This document shows positions 18,025 through 26,387 of a stretch of 45,042 nucleotides of DNA, piece by piece. The stretch comes from Bacteroidia bacterium (GTDB lineage: Bacteria > Bacteroidota > Bacteroidia > J057): the NCBI GenBank assembly GCA_030430575.1, contig JAUIKF010000062.1, positions 1 to 45,042 on the forward strand. Direction: 5' to 3'. Each line of letters opens with the position of its first letter. Position 1 is the stretch's first letter. The notes beneath the pieces were generated by a model, which saw only the letters and a list, made by a program, of their open reading frames with translations, made no database searches and had not been told where the DNA came from. The position numbers and the translations under genes were made by a program.

Positions 18025-18870
18025 TTAAAATGATATCAGCTTCGCCTTTACGTCTTCCATGAGCCATTGGGGGGTGCTGGTAGCGCCACAGACGCCTACG
18101 GACTCGCCTGGCTGAAACCAGGCTTCCTTTATCTCTTCGGGACTTGTCACGAAGTGGGCGTGGTCGTTGACCGATTTGCAGACTTTGTAAAGCATGCGTC
18201 CATTGGAGGATTTTTTGCCGGCGACAAAGATTACTTTGTCGTGTGCTCGTGCAAAGGCGCGGAGTTCTTCTTCCCGATTGGAGACTTGTCGACAGATGGT
18301 ATCGTGAGGCCTGACTTCGAGGCCTTTATCGCGCAAGGAACGTGTGATTTGGTGAAATTTCCCTTTGCTCTTGGTCGTCTGGCTGTAGAGGGTGACTGAA
18401 GCGGGAAGTTTGGACAGGTCTAATTCCTCAATGTCCTGAAAGACAGTCGCCTTGTCACCCGTCTGGGCTTTGAGGGCGATGACTTCCGCATGGTCTTGCT
18501 TGCCGTAAATAAGAATATTTTCGCCGTTTTCGTGGGAGTTACGGATACGGTTTTGAAGTTTCAAAACGACTGGGCAGGAAGCATCAATAAGCTGAATATT
18601 GTTCTCCATCGCGACGCGATAGGTGGATGGGGGTTCGCCGTGGGCACGAATGAGGACTTTCACGTCGTGAAGTTCCTTCATCTGGTCATGGGAGATGATC
18701 TCCAGGCCCATGGCGCGCAGGCGCGCCACCTCCATATCATTGTGAACAATGTCGCCCAAGCAGTAAAGCTGGCCTTCTTCTTTCAAGATATCCTCTGCCA
18801 TCGCGATGGCATAGACTACTCCAAAACAAAATCCAGAACCTTTGTCAATAGTGACATGAAGCTTGTACAT
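18025..18870 (-). CDS. ispH: 4-hydroxy-3-methylbut-2-enyl diphosphate reductase IspH (LytB)
   Basis: The 281 residues contain the three Fe-S cysteines C15 (GSGFCFGVV), C99 (DASCPVV) and C193 (DTICRQVSN), the active-site histidines H43 (DIVHND) and H77 (IRAHGEPP), and the late motifs SQTTKS, GKKSSNG and GATSTPQWL. This is the Bacteroidota form. It catalyses the last step of the MEP pathway, producing IPP and DMAPP. I chose the ATG at 18870 because it matches the family N-terminus (KLHVTIDKGSGF) and lies four bases after the crtY stop; the longer form from 18909 would overlap that gene. It supplies precursor for the carotenoid genes of the same operon. Confidence 0.94.
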   Translation of the reverse strand: MYKLHVTIDKGSGFCFGVVYAIAMAEDILKEEGQLYCLGDIVHNDMEVARLRAMGLEIISHDQMKELHDVKVLIRAHGEPPSTYRVAMENNIQLIDASCPVVLKLQNRIRNSHENGENILIYGKQDHAEVIALKAQTGDKATVFQDIEELDLSKLPASVTLYSQTTKSKGKFHQITRSLRDKGLEVRPHDTICRQVSNREEELRAFARAHDKVIFVAGKKSSNGRMLYKVCKSVNDHAHFVTSPEEIKEAWFQPGESVGVCGATSTPQWLMEDVKAKLISF

Positions 18871-18874
18871 GATT

Positions 18875-19540
18875 TTATTCTCTAGTGATGCGACCATTAA
18901 GCCCTTCATAAATTATCACATTTATTAGAAATAATAACATTCCATATCCAGCATCTTCAATAGGAATACTCCCTAAGCGAATATCCAATTGCTCGACAGG
19001 GTTATAAATCACAACAGGAATCCCCGTCAATAGGCCATTAACCACAAAAAAAGGCAGTAATGAGATGAAATACGCAGGAAAAAAATGACGCATAATCTCC
19101 ATTTTTTTCCCTACCCAAATCCCTCCTAAGACGCCTGCAAGTCCCAAAGCTGTGACGAAAGTGTACAGCCGATCTACCTGCGTTATGGCCAAAATGCACA
19201 TGAGAACAAGAAAAAATGCTGTAAGGTTGCGACCCACCGTAAAATTTATCCCTTTTTTCCAGTAAACCTTCAAGCATTCATAAATAAACACTACCGCATA
19301 CGGAACCGTGAAGAAGAACATCCATTCCTCTATAGGGAGTCCCCAAATTGCAGGCCCTATCAGGTAATCAGGATTGAATTCCCAAACCCCCAATGCGGTG
19401 AACCATGCATCCCATACGATAAATAACACCCCTGTAATAATAATGGCAGGCAATAAGGCCCGCCATTTTTTGTAAAAGGTGACTTTTTTATCAAATGACA
19501 GCAACAAAGGAAACAACAAGGTTGCCCCGTTAATGATCAA
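18875..19540 (-). CDS. Lycopene beta-cyclase, fused CrtYc-CrtYd type; start codon unclear
   Basis: This membrane protein has two copies of the lycopene-cyclase domain. The first has VWDAWFTALGVWEFNPDYLI and GLPIEEWMFFFTVP; the second has NGLLTGIPVVIYNP and GSIPIEDAGYGMLLF. The repeated P-I-E-E/D motif is the hallmark of the CrtYcd/carR-type cyclases, which convert lycopene to beta-carotene. The reading frame continues upstream of the TTG at 19540 into family-like residues (SLSQYTYLIINGATLLFP), but no ATG exists before a T-rich stretch. Likely starts are this TTG or an ATT codon at 19567-19565. It lies 97 bases after crtB and four bases before ispH. Confidence 0.88.
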   Translation of the reverse strand: MIINGATLLFPLLLSFDKKVTFYKKWRALLPAIIITGVLFIVWDAWFTALGVWEFNPDYLIGPAIWGLPIEEWMFFFTVPYAVVFIYECLKVYWKKGINFTVGRNLTAFFLVLMCILAITQVDRLYTFVTALGLAGVLGGIWVGKKMEIMRHFFPAYFISLLPFFVVNGLLTGIPVVIYNPVEQLDIRLGSIPIEDAGYGMLLFLINVIIYEGLNGRITRE

Positions 19541-19637
19541 GTAAGTGTATTGGGAGAGACTGGAAATAAAAATGAAAATTAAAATGAAAAAAGAAAATCC
19601 GTGTAATCTGTGAAATCCGTGGCTTATTCTTTCTTCT

Positions 19638-20498
19638 TCAAATAGCCTTCAATTGAAACCTGAAGTAGGACTTGATCAGCAAGGCAATTTTCCCACTATC
19701 GGGCACCCGCAATCGTCGTTCCTGTACTTCAGCCGCTGAAGCCGCACAAATCTTATCAAATAATTTTCGATAGTAGACATAGGCCAAGTAGACGCCCATC
19801 TTTGCCCCTATCGGTAACTGACGGATGCCGCTGAGGGCATGATCAAAGTCTTTGAGAATATCAGCTTCTATCGCTGCTTTGGCATCGTTGTCAAAGCGAT
19901 CATAGTCAACGCCGGGGAAGTAGACCCTGCCACGATCCTGAAAATCGGACTTCATGTCTCTAAGGAAATTTACTTTCTGAAAAGCCTTTCCAAGGCTTTG
20001 GGCGGGGGCTTTCAGGCGCTCATACTGCGCCTGATCTCCTTGGCAAAATACGCGCAGACACATCAAGCCCACCACTTCTGCCGAGCCATAGATATAGTCT
20101 TCATATAATTGGTCGCTATACAATTTGGGCTGTAGATCCATTTCCATGCTGCGCAAGAATCCATCAATCAGCTCCCGCTCGATCTGATACGCGTGAACCA
20201 CTTGCTGAAAAGCTTGGAGGACAGGGTTCAAACTGATGCCCTCCTCGATGGCAGTATAGGTATCCTTCCGAAAACGAGCTAGCAGGTTGCTTTTATCATA
20301 GGCGTGAAACGTATCTACGATCTCGTCAGCATAGCGCACAAAGCCATAGATAGCATATATAGGGTCGCGGAAACGGTGTGCTAACACCCTGATTCCCAGG
20401 CTAAAAGACGTACTATAGCGATTGGTGATCAGCTTGGAGCACTTGGTGCAGGTCTCCTCGTATAGCTTCATTTGGCTGTTGGCAGAAATAGCGATCAT
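19638..20498 (-). CDS. crtB: Phytoene synthase CrtB
   Basis: The product has 286 residues of the squalene/phytoene synthase fold. The first aspartate-rich motif is YADEIVDTF (about 57-65) and the second is FLRDMKSDFQDRGRVYFP (about 179-196); RYSTSFSLGIRVL and YIYGSAEVVGLM are also conserved. It condenses two GGPP molecules to phytoene, the first committed carotenoid step. Its start codon overlaps the stop of the sigma-factor gene (ATGA at 20495-20498), which indicates translational coupling and fixes the start. The desaturase crtI that normally accompanies crtB is absent from the window. Confidence 0.95.
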   Translation of the reverse strand: MIAISANSQMKLYEETCTKCSKLITNRYSTSFSLGIRVLAHRFRDPIYAIYGFVRYADEIVDTFHAYDKSNLLARFRKDTYTAIEEGISLNPVLQAFQQVVHAYQIERELIDGFLRSMEMDLQPKLYSDQLYEDYIYGSAEVVGLMCLRVFCQGDQAQYERLKAPAQSLGKAFQKVNFLRDMKSDFQDRGRVYFPGVDYDRFDNDAKAAIEADILKDFDHALSGIRQLPIGAKMGVYLAYVYYRKLFDKICAASAAEVQERRLRVPDSGKIALLIKSYFRFQLKAI

Positions 20499-20995
20499 GA
20501 TCTTTTAATTTTTGTCTTGAGCTGCTTGCGAGCAATGTGGATTCGGTTCTTCACAGTACCAAGAGGCAAGCTAAGAATATCTGCAATCTCATGGTATTTA
20601 TACCCTTTATAATACATCAGGAACGAGGTTCTGAGGTCGTGGTTGAGGCCTTCAATCGCTTCGTGAATTTCTTCCATCGCAAGGCTTGTCCCTGCCTCGT
20701 TCTGAGTAGCATGGGTCGTATTATTGATAAAATAAAGATTTGCTGTCGAATCTACAAATGTACGACGCTTGACGATCCGGTGATAGTTGGTGATAAACGT
20801 GTTTTTCATGATCGTATAAACCCAAGCTTTCAGATTGGTTCCTTCCATAAATTTCTCTCGGTTGGTGATGGCTTTTACCATCGTGTCCTGGATCAAATCA
20901 TCGGCTTCTACTTCATCACGTGTGAACTTCATGGCGATTGGCTTCAAGAGTGGCTGTAAGCGGATTACTTCTGATTGGAATTGAATGGAGGTCAT
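20495..20995 (-). CDS. ECF-type RNA polymerase sigma factor leading the carotenoid operon
   Basis: The protein has 166 residues. Sigma region 2 is seen as VEADDLIQDTMVKAI and NLKAWVYTIMKNTFITNYHR. Region 4 is a helix-turn-helix: FLMYYKGYKYHEIADILSLP followed by LGTVKNRIHIARKQLK. No sigma-1 or sigma-3 domain and no adjacent anti-sigma gene are visible, so it is controlled by other means. It overlaps crtB by four bases, so it is made together with phytoene synthase. By inference it directs transcription of carotenoid genes, perhaps including its own operon, in response to light or oxidative stress. A good Bacteroidota promoter precedes it. Confidence 0.92.
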   Translation of the reverse strand: MTSIQFQSEVIRLQPLLKPIAMKFTRDEVEADDLIQDTMVKAITNREKFMEGTNLKAWVYTIMKNTFITNYHRIVKRRTFVDSTANLYFINNTTHATQNEAGTSLAMEEIHEAIEGLNHDLRTSFLMYYKGYKYHEIADILSLPLGTVKNRIHIARKQLKTKIKRS

Positions 20996-21024
20996 GATGT
21001 TTAACTATTTGTAGGTGTATGGTG

Positions 21025-21054
21025 CAAATGTATAAAAAATAAATCGTAACGCAA
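21025..21054 (-). promoter_or_regulatory. Bacteroidota-type promoter of the sigma-crtB-crtY-ispH operon
   Basis: On the minus strand TTG (21054-21052) and TACATTTG (21032-21025) are separated by 19 bases, an exact match to the Bacteroidota consensus spacing and -7 element TAnnTTTG. The sigma gene starts 30 bases downstream. Confidence 0.75.
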
Positions 21055-21329
21055 GCATTTTGTTTAATTTTGAACTAAAAATATTAAACAAAACCTTTTC
21101 ACAGAAATTTACCGTAAGTATTTGGCCCTTTTGGTTAGATTAGATATTTCAAATGCAATTATAGCCTATATAAATGGTCAACAGCCTTATATAGAGCCTA
21201 ATTATCACAAAAACTGAGACCACCAATGTTTGTCGGCACGCCAATACTGTTTAATATATTGCCGAAAATATAAAACAAACTCGTCCCCACTACATCGACT
21301 CAACACAAACGTCAGTCCCTTTTTACATA

Positions 21330-21353
21330 AATTAGTTCGTATTGCAACTAATT
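21330..21353. promoter_or_regulatory. Predicted MarR operator upstream of marR
   Basis: AATTAGTT (21330-21337) and AACTAATT (21346-21353) are perfect inverted arms separated by 8 bases. The site lies just before the TATATTTG -7 element, where bound repressor would block polymerase. The core TAGTT-N8-AACTA recurs at 21849-21866. Confidence 0.7.
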
Positions 21354-21357
21354 ATGC

Positions 21358-21365
21358 TATATTTG
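21358..21365 (+). promoter_or_regulatory. -7 promoter element of marR
   Basis: TATATTTG matches TAnnTTTG, 26 bases before the marR start codon. The -33 region is covered by the operator and has no exact TTTG. Confidence 0.6.
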
Positions 21366-21391
21366 CGCCTTCATTTCCAAAAACGTGTTGA

Positions 21392-21832
21392 ATGGATTCA
21401 AATATTTTAGGTCATAGCATGATTCCCTGGATAGGAAGATCTGCCAAAATGATGGGCATGTTCATGACCGCCAAGTTCAAGGCACATGAGCAAAATCTCA
21501 CCACTAAGCAGTGGATCTTGCTCCGAATCCTCCACCAAAAAGATGGGCAACGACAAAATGACTTGGCCCTGGTCACAGATCGGAACAAGGCTTCCCTTGC
21601 CCGGCTGATCGATACCATGGAAAAAAAACAGTTGGTGACACGTGTATCTTTCCCTGAAGACAAGCGGGTCAATCAGATTTTTTTAACAAAACATGGACGG
21701 GAGGTGTTTGCTGAATCTATCCCAACCATGCAGCAGATCGCTACTGAATTGGAAGCGGGAATCACGCCTGAAGAAATCCAGACCGTCATTGAGGTGTTAC
21801 AAAAAGTAATGAAAAATGCTACAACTGAATAA
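21392..21832 (+). CDS. MarR-family transcriptional regulator
   Basis: The 146-residue protein has the MarR winged helix-turn-helix: TTKQWILLRILHQKDGQRQN, DLALVTDRNKASLARLIDTM and wing residues LVTRVSFPEDKRVNQIFLT, with dimerisation helices at both ends. Such proteins bind palindromic operators as dimers and are usually released by small aromatic or oxidant ligands. It is the first gene of the efflux locus; the inverted repeats before it and before the adaptor gene suggest autoregulation and repression of the pump. Confidence 0.92.
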   Translation: MDSNILGHSMIPWIGRSAKMMGMFMTAKFKAHEQNLTTKQWILLRILHQKDGQRQNDLALVTDRNKASLARLIDTMEKKQLVTRVSFPEDKRVNQIFLTKHGREVFAESIPTMQQIATELEAGITPEEIQTVIEVLQKVMKNATTE

Positions 21833-21848
21833 ATTACTGATCCATATA

Positions 21849-21866
21849 TAGTTGTTGTACAAACTA
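21849..21866. promoter_or_regulatory. Second predicted MarR operator, before the efflux adaptor gene
   Basis: TAGTT (21849-21853), 8 bases, AACTA (21862-21866) repeats the core and spacing of the site before marR. It lies 7 bases upstream of the adaptor start codon and 16 bases after the marR stop. Confidence 0.65.
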
Positions 21867-21873
21867 ATTTTAC

Positions 21874-22992
21874 ATGAATAGACAAGTTATTATTTTCTCT
21901 GTATTAGGGGGTTTATTGATCCTCATAGCCTATTGGGTCTCTAGCAATATGGAAGGGAAGAAGCGAACCTTTAGGACTGCGCCTCCCAAACTCGTCACTA
22001 CGGTGTTTACCGAGACCGTCAAGAACACTGACATTCCCATCGTCATCACCACCAGTGGCAACTTGATGGCTAAAAATCGGGTAGAGCTATACGCCGAAGT
22101 GCAGGGGGTATTTTCGCGCAGCGACCGGACATTTAAGCCTGGGGTAAGATTTGGGAAGGGTTCACGCCTTCTCCAGATCAATAGCGACGAGCATGTGGCC
22201 AACCTTCGCGCCCAAAAGAGTAACCTCTACAATCAGGTGGTACTGCTGCTCCCAGACCTCAAACTAGACTATGCGGAATCTTTTCCAAAGTGGGAAGCTT
22301 ATGTGCGCGACTATGACATGAATGGCCCCGTTAAAGCCCTTCCAGAACCTGCTTCAGAAAAGGAGAAGCTGTTTATTTCAGGCAAAAATCTCTATACAGC
22401 TTGGTACAATGTCAAAAATCAGGAAGAAAGGCTCGCAAAGTACACCATCCGTGCGCCATTCTCTGGCATCCTGACGGAAGCCTTGGTGAACCCCGGCACC
22501 CTCGTACGCGCGGGTCAAAAGTTGGGGGAATATATAGACCCTTCTGTCTATGAGCTAGAAGTAGCTGTGAATACGAGTTACGGAAACCTGCTGGAAATAG
22601 GCAAATCCGTCGAGCTTCATAATGTAGAGAAAACCCAAACCTGGACAGGCAAAATAGTCCGCGTCAATAGTCGGGTGGATCAGGCATCTCAGACGATTCC
22701 GGTGTTCATCACGGTACGCGGAGAGGGCCTCAAGGAGGGCATGTACCTGGAGGCCGCCTTAATGGCCAAGGAGGAAAAAGAAACCTTTGAAATCAACCGC
22801 AAATTGCTGTTTGATGAGAATAAGTTGTTTGTGGTACAAGACACATTGTTAGCCGTGGCTACGGTCGAGCCTGTGTACTTCAAAGAAAATACAGTAGTGG
22901 TCAAGGGCTTGAAAGATGGCGAGAAAATACTCGCGCGCGTGGTACCAGCTGCTCATGCAGGCATGCGGGTGAAGGAATTATTGATTGAGTAA
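21874..22992 (+). CDS. RND efflux periplasmic adaptor (HlyD/AcrA family)
   Basis: The 372-residue protein has an N-terminal membrane anchor (VIIFSVLGGLLILIAYWVS). The biotinyl-lipoyl half-motifs are VELYAEVQGVFSRSDRTFKP and YTIRAPFSGILTEALVNPGT, and the beta-barrel region is YELEVAVNTSYGNLLEIGKS. The hairpin between the lipoyl halves is short, with only one coiled-coil segment visible. It links the inner-membrane pump to TolC. It follows marR by 41 bases, with an operator between them. Confidence 0.92.
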   Translation: MNRQVIIFSVLGGLLILIAYWVSSNMEGKKRTFRTAPPKLVTTVFTETVKNTDIPIVITTSGNLMAKNRVELYAEVQGVFSRSDRTFKPGVRFGKGSRLLQINSDEHVANLRAQKSNLYNQVVLLLPDLKLDYAESFPKWEAYVRDYDMNGPVKALPEPASEKEKLFISGKNLYTAWYNVKNQEERLAKYTIRAPFSGILTEALVNPGTLVRAGQKLGEYIDPSVYELEVAVNTSYGNLLEIGKSVELHNVEKTQTWTGKIVRVNSRVDQASQTIPVFITVRGEGLKEGMYLEAALMAKEEKETFEINRKLLFDENKLFVVQDTLLAVATVEPVYFKENTVVVKGLKDGEKILARVVPAAHAGMRVKELLIE

Positions 22993-23081
22993 TTATTCAT
23001 TGAATGATGGTCTAAATATCTGGCTGTCAGCACAGTAAATCAATAATCAGTCAATCAACCAATTATCAATTCTTCTCCCTC

Positions 23082-26000
23082 ATGAAGAAATTCATCGCAT
23101 ATTTTATCAAATACCCTGTCGCAGTTAATGTGATGCTGATAGGGATCATATTCTTTGGCTGGGCAGGGGCATCCAGGTTAAAATCTTCCTTTTTCCCCCT
23201 TACCCCTTCTAATATCATCACGGTCACAGTTGCTTATCCAGGCGCTTCGCCTCAGGAAATAGAAGAAGGGGTGGTTCTCAAAATCGAAGACAACCTTCGT
23301 GGCCTGGTAGGGATCGATCAGATCACTTCTACCTCTTTGGAAAATGCGGCGACGATCACCGTAGAAGCCTTTCAAAACTATGACGTAGATGTCATCCTGG
23401 CGAATGTCAAAAATGCAGTGGACCGTGTCCCTAACTTTCCTGTAGGCATGGAACCTCCCGTGATCGCCAAACAAGAAATCCTTAATGAAGCCATCAGTTT
23501 CAATGTGAGTGGTAAAGACGTCCCCCTTCGAACGTTGAAACAGATCGCCGAAAGCATAGAAGACGATCTGCGGCGGATGGAAGACATCTCCCAGGTGACC
23601 CTTTCAGGATTTCCTGCCCAGGAAATCGAAATCGCTGTTCGTGAACAAGACCTCCGCGCCTATGACCTCACATTCACAGAAGTGGCGCGTGCCGTCTCCA
23701 ATGCTAACATCTTGACGACAGGGGGAAACATCAAGACCGATGAAGAGGAATACCTGATTCGGGCAAAAAACAGGGCTTATTACGGTGACGAATTAGACTT
23801 CATTGTGGTAAGGGCTACTGCCTCTGGGCAAGTGATTCGCTTGCGCGATGTGGCTACGGTCACTGACCGCTGGGCTGAAAGTCCTGACCGCCTGTACTTC
23901 AATGGAGAGCCCTCCATTCAGGTCCGGGTCCAAACCACCAATAATGAGGACCTCATTACCGCTTCAGAGAAGGTAGTTGAATACATCAATGCCTACAATT
24001 TATCCCATGACAATATCCGAATAGACATAGGCCGAGATGCTTCTATTGCCCTGAAACAGCGGACAGAACTCCTGGTCAACAATGGGCTTTTAGGGATCTT
24101 ACTGGTCTTAATCTTACTATCTTTATTCCTCAAACCCAGTTTGGCCTTTTGGGTGGCATTTGGCTTGCCGATCTCCTTTTTTGGGATGTTTATCTTCTCG
24201 CCAAGCTTTATGACCATCAATGTCATGTCTCTCTTTGGGATGATCATTGTGATCGGTATTCTGGTAGATGATGGCATTGTGATTGGCGAAAATATCTACC
24301 ACCATTATGAGAAAGGGAAGAGCCCTATCAGGGCAGCCATCGACGGTACGCTTGAAGTGGCACCGCCTATTGTTTCAGCCATTCTGACCACCATGGTGGC
24401 ATTTTCAACATTCTTTTTTTTACAAGGTACCCGCTTAGGCAATTTTTACACAGAAGTCTCTATTGTAGTCCTTTTGACGTTAGGGTTTTCCCTCTTGGAA
24501 GCGCTGGTCATTTTGCCTGCCCACATATCGCATTCTCGTGCGATGAAGAAGAACAAGCAAAGCTACTTGCTCAACCGATATGCAGACAATTTTATGCTGG
24601 CCTTTCGGGAAAAAATCTATAGCCCAGCGTTGAGATTTCTCCTAACATATAAGCTGTTAGGGATTTCCATTCCCATCGCCTTGCTCATTATTACCATGGG
24701 AGCGATCAGCAGTGGCGTGATTGGCGTCACCTTTTTCCCAGCTATCGCCAGTGACCGTGTTTCCATTACCCTCGAAATGCCTAAAGGCACGAGTGAGCAT
24801 ATTACAGATTCTTTGATCTCTAAGATTGAAGTAGCTGCCTGGGAGGTCAATGAAGAATTTACCGAACAGCAAACAGGCAAGCAACAGGTCATTCAGAACA
24901 TCATTCGAAGGATAGGACCTGGGACCTCCACCAGCTCCTTGCAGCTCAATTTGCTCCCAGGAGAAACACGCGATGCGCCTTCTTCAGACATCGCCAATGC
25001 CGTCCAAGAGCGCGTCGGCCCTATTTACGGGGTGGAGAGCCTTATTTATGGTTCTGGCTCCAATTTTGGGGGATCTCCCGTTTCTGTTTCTCTTGTGGGC
25101 AGCAATATTGTCGAACTGAAGCGGGCCAAAGAAGCACTCAAAGTAGCTTTAAGAGAAATTCCTGAACTGAAGGATGTTTCAGACAACGACCCTGCGGGGA
25201 TCAAGGAAGTAATTCTTGTCTTAAAAGAAAATGCCTATCTCATGGGCCTTACGCTCAACGATGTCATGTCCCAAGTCCGGAGTGGCTTTTTTGGGCAAAG
25301 CGTACAACGCTTTCAGCGTGGGCGTGATGAAATCCGCGTGTGGGTGCGCTATGACAGAAAGGACCGTAAGTCCATCAAGAGCCTTGATGATATGTGGATC
25401 GTCACACCAACTAGAAACCGTGTTCCGCTTTCAGAAATTGCTACCTATACGATCGCCAGAGGAGAAGTCGCCATCAACCACCTCGATGGCGTACGCGAAA
25501 TCAAAGTGACAGCAGATGTAAAGAAACGCGGTGAAAGCACCACCGAAATCCTGACATTTATCCAGGATGACATTATGCCTGAAATCTTGGCCCAGAATCC
25601 CTCTGTGAGTCCTCAGTATTCAGGTCAAAATCGCGAAGCTGGAAAGATCAGCAAAGCATTGGGAATCGCCCTTCCAGGTGTATTAATAGCCATTGTTCTT
25701 ATCATTGCCTTCACTTTCCGCTCGTACAGTCAGCCCTTTATCCTCTTTCTCATGATCCCCTTTAGCCTGATCGGAGTCGCTTGGGGACACTGGTTACATG
25801 GGCAGCCGGTGAGTATCCTTTCGGCCTTGGGAATCGTGGCATTGATAGGGATTGTGGTCAATGATGGCTTGGTGTTGATTGGGAAATTTAATGGCTTCTT
25901 AAGGGAAGGGCTAAAGTATGACGAGGCCTTGTATCAAGCTGGTCGCTCGCGCTTCCGAGCGATCTTTTTGACCTCGATCACCACGATCGCGGGCCTTGCG

Positions 26001-26243
26001 CCCCTGATATTTGAGACGAGTCGCCAGGCGCAGTTCTTGATTCCTATGGCCATTTCCATCGCCTATGGCATCTTTATCGCCACCTTTTTGACCCTTTTTA
26101 TGCTGCCCCTTTTGCTCTCCTTTAGCAATTACATCAAGGTGGGCATTCAGTGGCTTTTCACGGGAAAAATGCCATCCAGAGAAAGCGTTGAAAGACCCGT
26201 CAAAGAACAACTGGCAGAACAGGAAGAATTACTGATTGATTAG
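23082..26243 (+). CDS. RND efflux pump, inner-membrane permease subunit
   Basis: At 1053 residues it has the standard AcrB-like length with 12 membrane segments and two large periplasmic loops. N-terminal IKYPVAVNVMLIGIIFFGWA begins TM1, and YPGASPQEIEEGVVLKIED is the porter entry motif. The TM4 proton-relay aspartates are present (GILVDDGIVIGENI). The TM10 region reads GIVVNDGLVLIGKFN, so the AcrB-type Lys (GLSAKNAIL) is replaced by Asn-Asp, as in other RND branches. The transported compounds cannot be predicted; the MarR regulation suggests lipophilic or aromatic substrates. It lies 89 bases after the adaptor gene and uses the same operon. Confidence 0.95.
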   Translation: MKKFIAYFIKYPVAVNVMLIGIIFFGWAGASRLKSSFFPLTPSNIITVTVAYPGASPQEIEEGVVLKIEDNLRGLVGIDQITSTSLENAATITVEAFQNYDVDVILANVKNAVDRVPNFPVGMEPPVIAKQEILNEAISFNVSGKDVPLRTLKQIAESIEDDLRRMEDISQVTLSGFPAQEIEIAVREQDLRAYDLTFTEVARAVSNANILTTGGNIKTDEEEYLIRAKNRAYYGDELDFIVVRATASGQVIRLRDVATVTDRWAESPDRLYFNGEPSIQVRVQTTNNEDLITASEKVVEYINAYNLSHDNIRIDIGRDASIALKQRTELLVNNGLLGILLVLILLSLFLKPSLAFWVAFGLPISFFGMFIFSPSFMTINVMSLFGMIIVIGILVDDGIVIGENIYHHYEKGKSPIRAAIDGTLEVAPPIVSAILTTMVAFSTFFFLQGTRLGNFYTEVSIVVLLTLGFSLLEALVILPAHISHSRAMKKNKQSYLLNRYADNFMLAFREKIYSPALRFLLTYKLLGISIPIALLIITMGAISSGVIGVTFFPAIASDRVSITLEMPKGTSEHITDSLISKIEVAAWEVNEEFTEQQTGKQQVIQNIIRRIGPGTSTSSLQLNLLPGETRDAPSSDIANAVQERVGPIYGVESLIYGSGSNFGGSPVSVSLVGSNIVELKRAKEALKVALREIPELKDVSDNDPAGIKEVILVLKENAYLMGLTLNDVMSQVRSGFFGQSVQRFQRGRDEIRVWVRYDRKDRKSIKSLDDMWIVTPTRNRVPLSEIATYTIARGEVAINHLDGVREIKVTADVKKRGESTTEILTFIQDDIMPEILAQNPSVSPQYSGQNREAGKISKALGIALPGVLIAIVLIIAFTFRSYSQPFILFLMIPFSLIGVAWGHWLHGQPVSILSALGIVALIGIVVNDGLVLIGKFNGFLREGLKYDEALYQAGRSRFRAIFLTSITTIAGLAPLIFETSRQAQFLIPMAISIAYGIFIATFLTLFMLPLLLSFSNYIKVGIQWLFTGKMPSRESVERPVKEQLAEQEELLID

Positions 26244-26387
26244 GAATGAATAAAAATTAAAATGAAAGTTGAAATTAAAATATGAACTGATTCTCAGTGA
26301 GTTATAGATGAATAACTGAAAAGTTATTTTTTCTTCATTCCTTAATTATTGATTCACCATTATTTTCTACTACAAACTTCCCATAAT

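Larger units (their letters stand above)
20996..21391. other. Divergent promoter region between the ECF sigma gene and marR
   Basis: It holds the promoter of the sigma-crtB operon (21025-21054), the MarR operator (21330-21353) and a -7 element for marR (21358-21365). Between 21060 and 21329 I see AT-rich DNA without a gene or a clear repeat. Confidence 0.6.
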
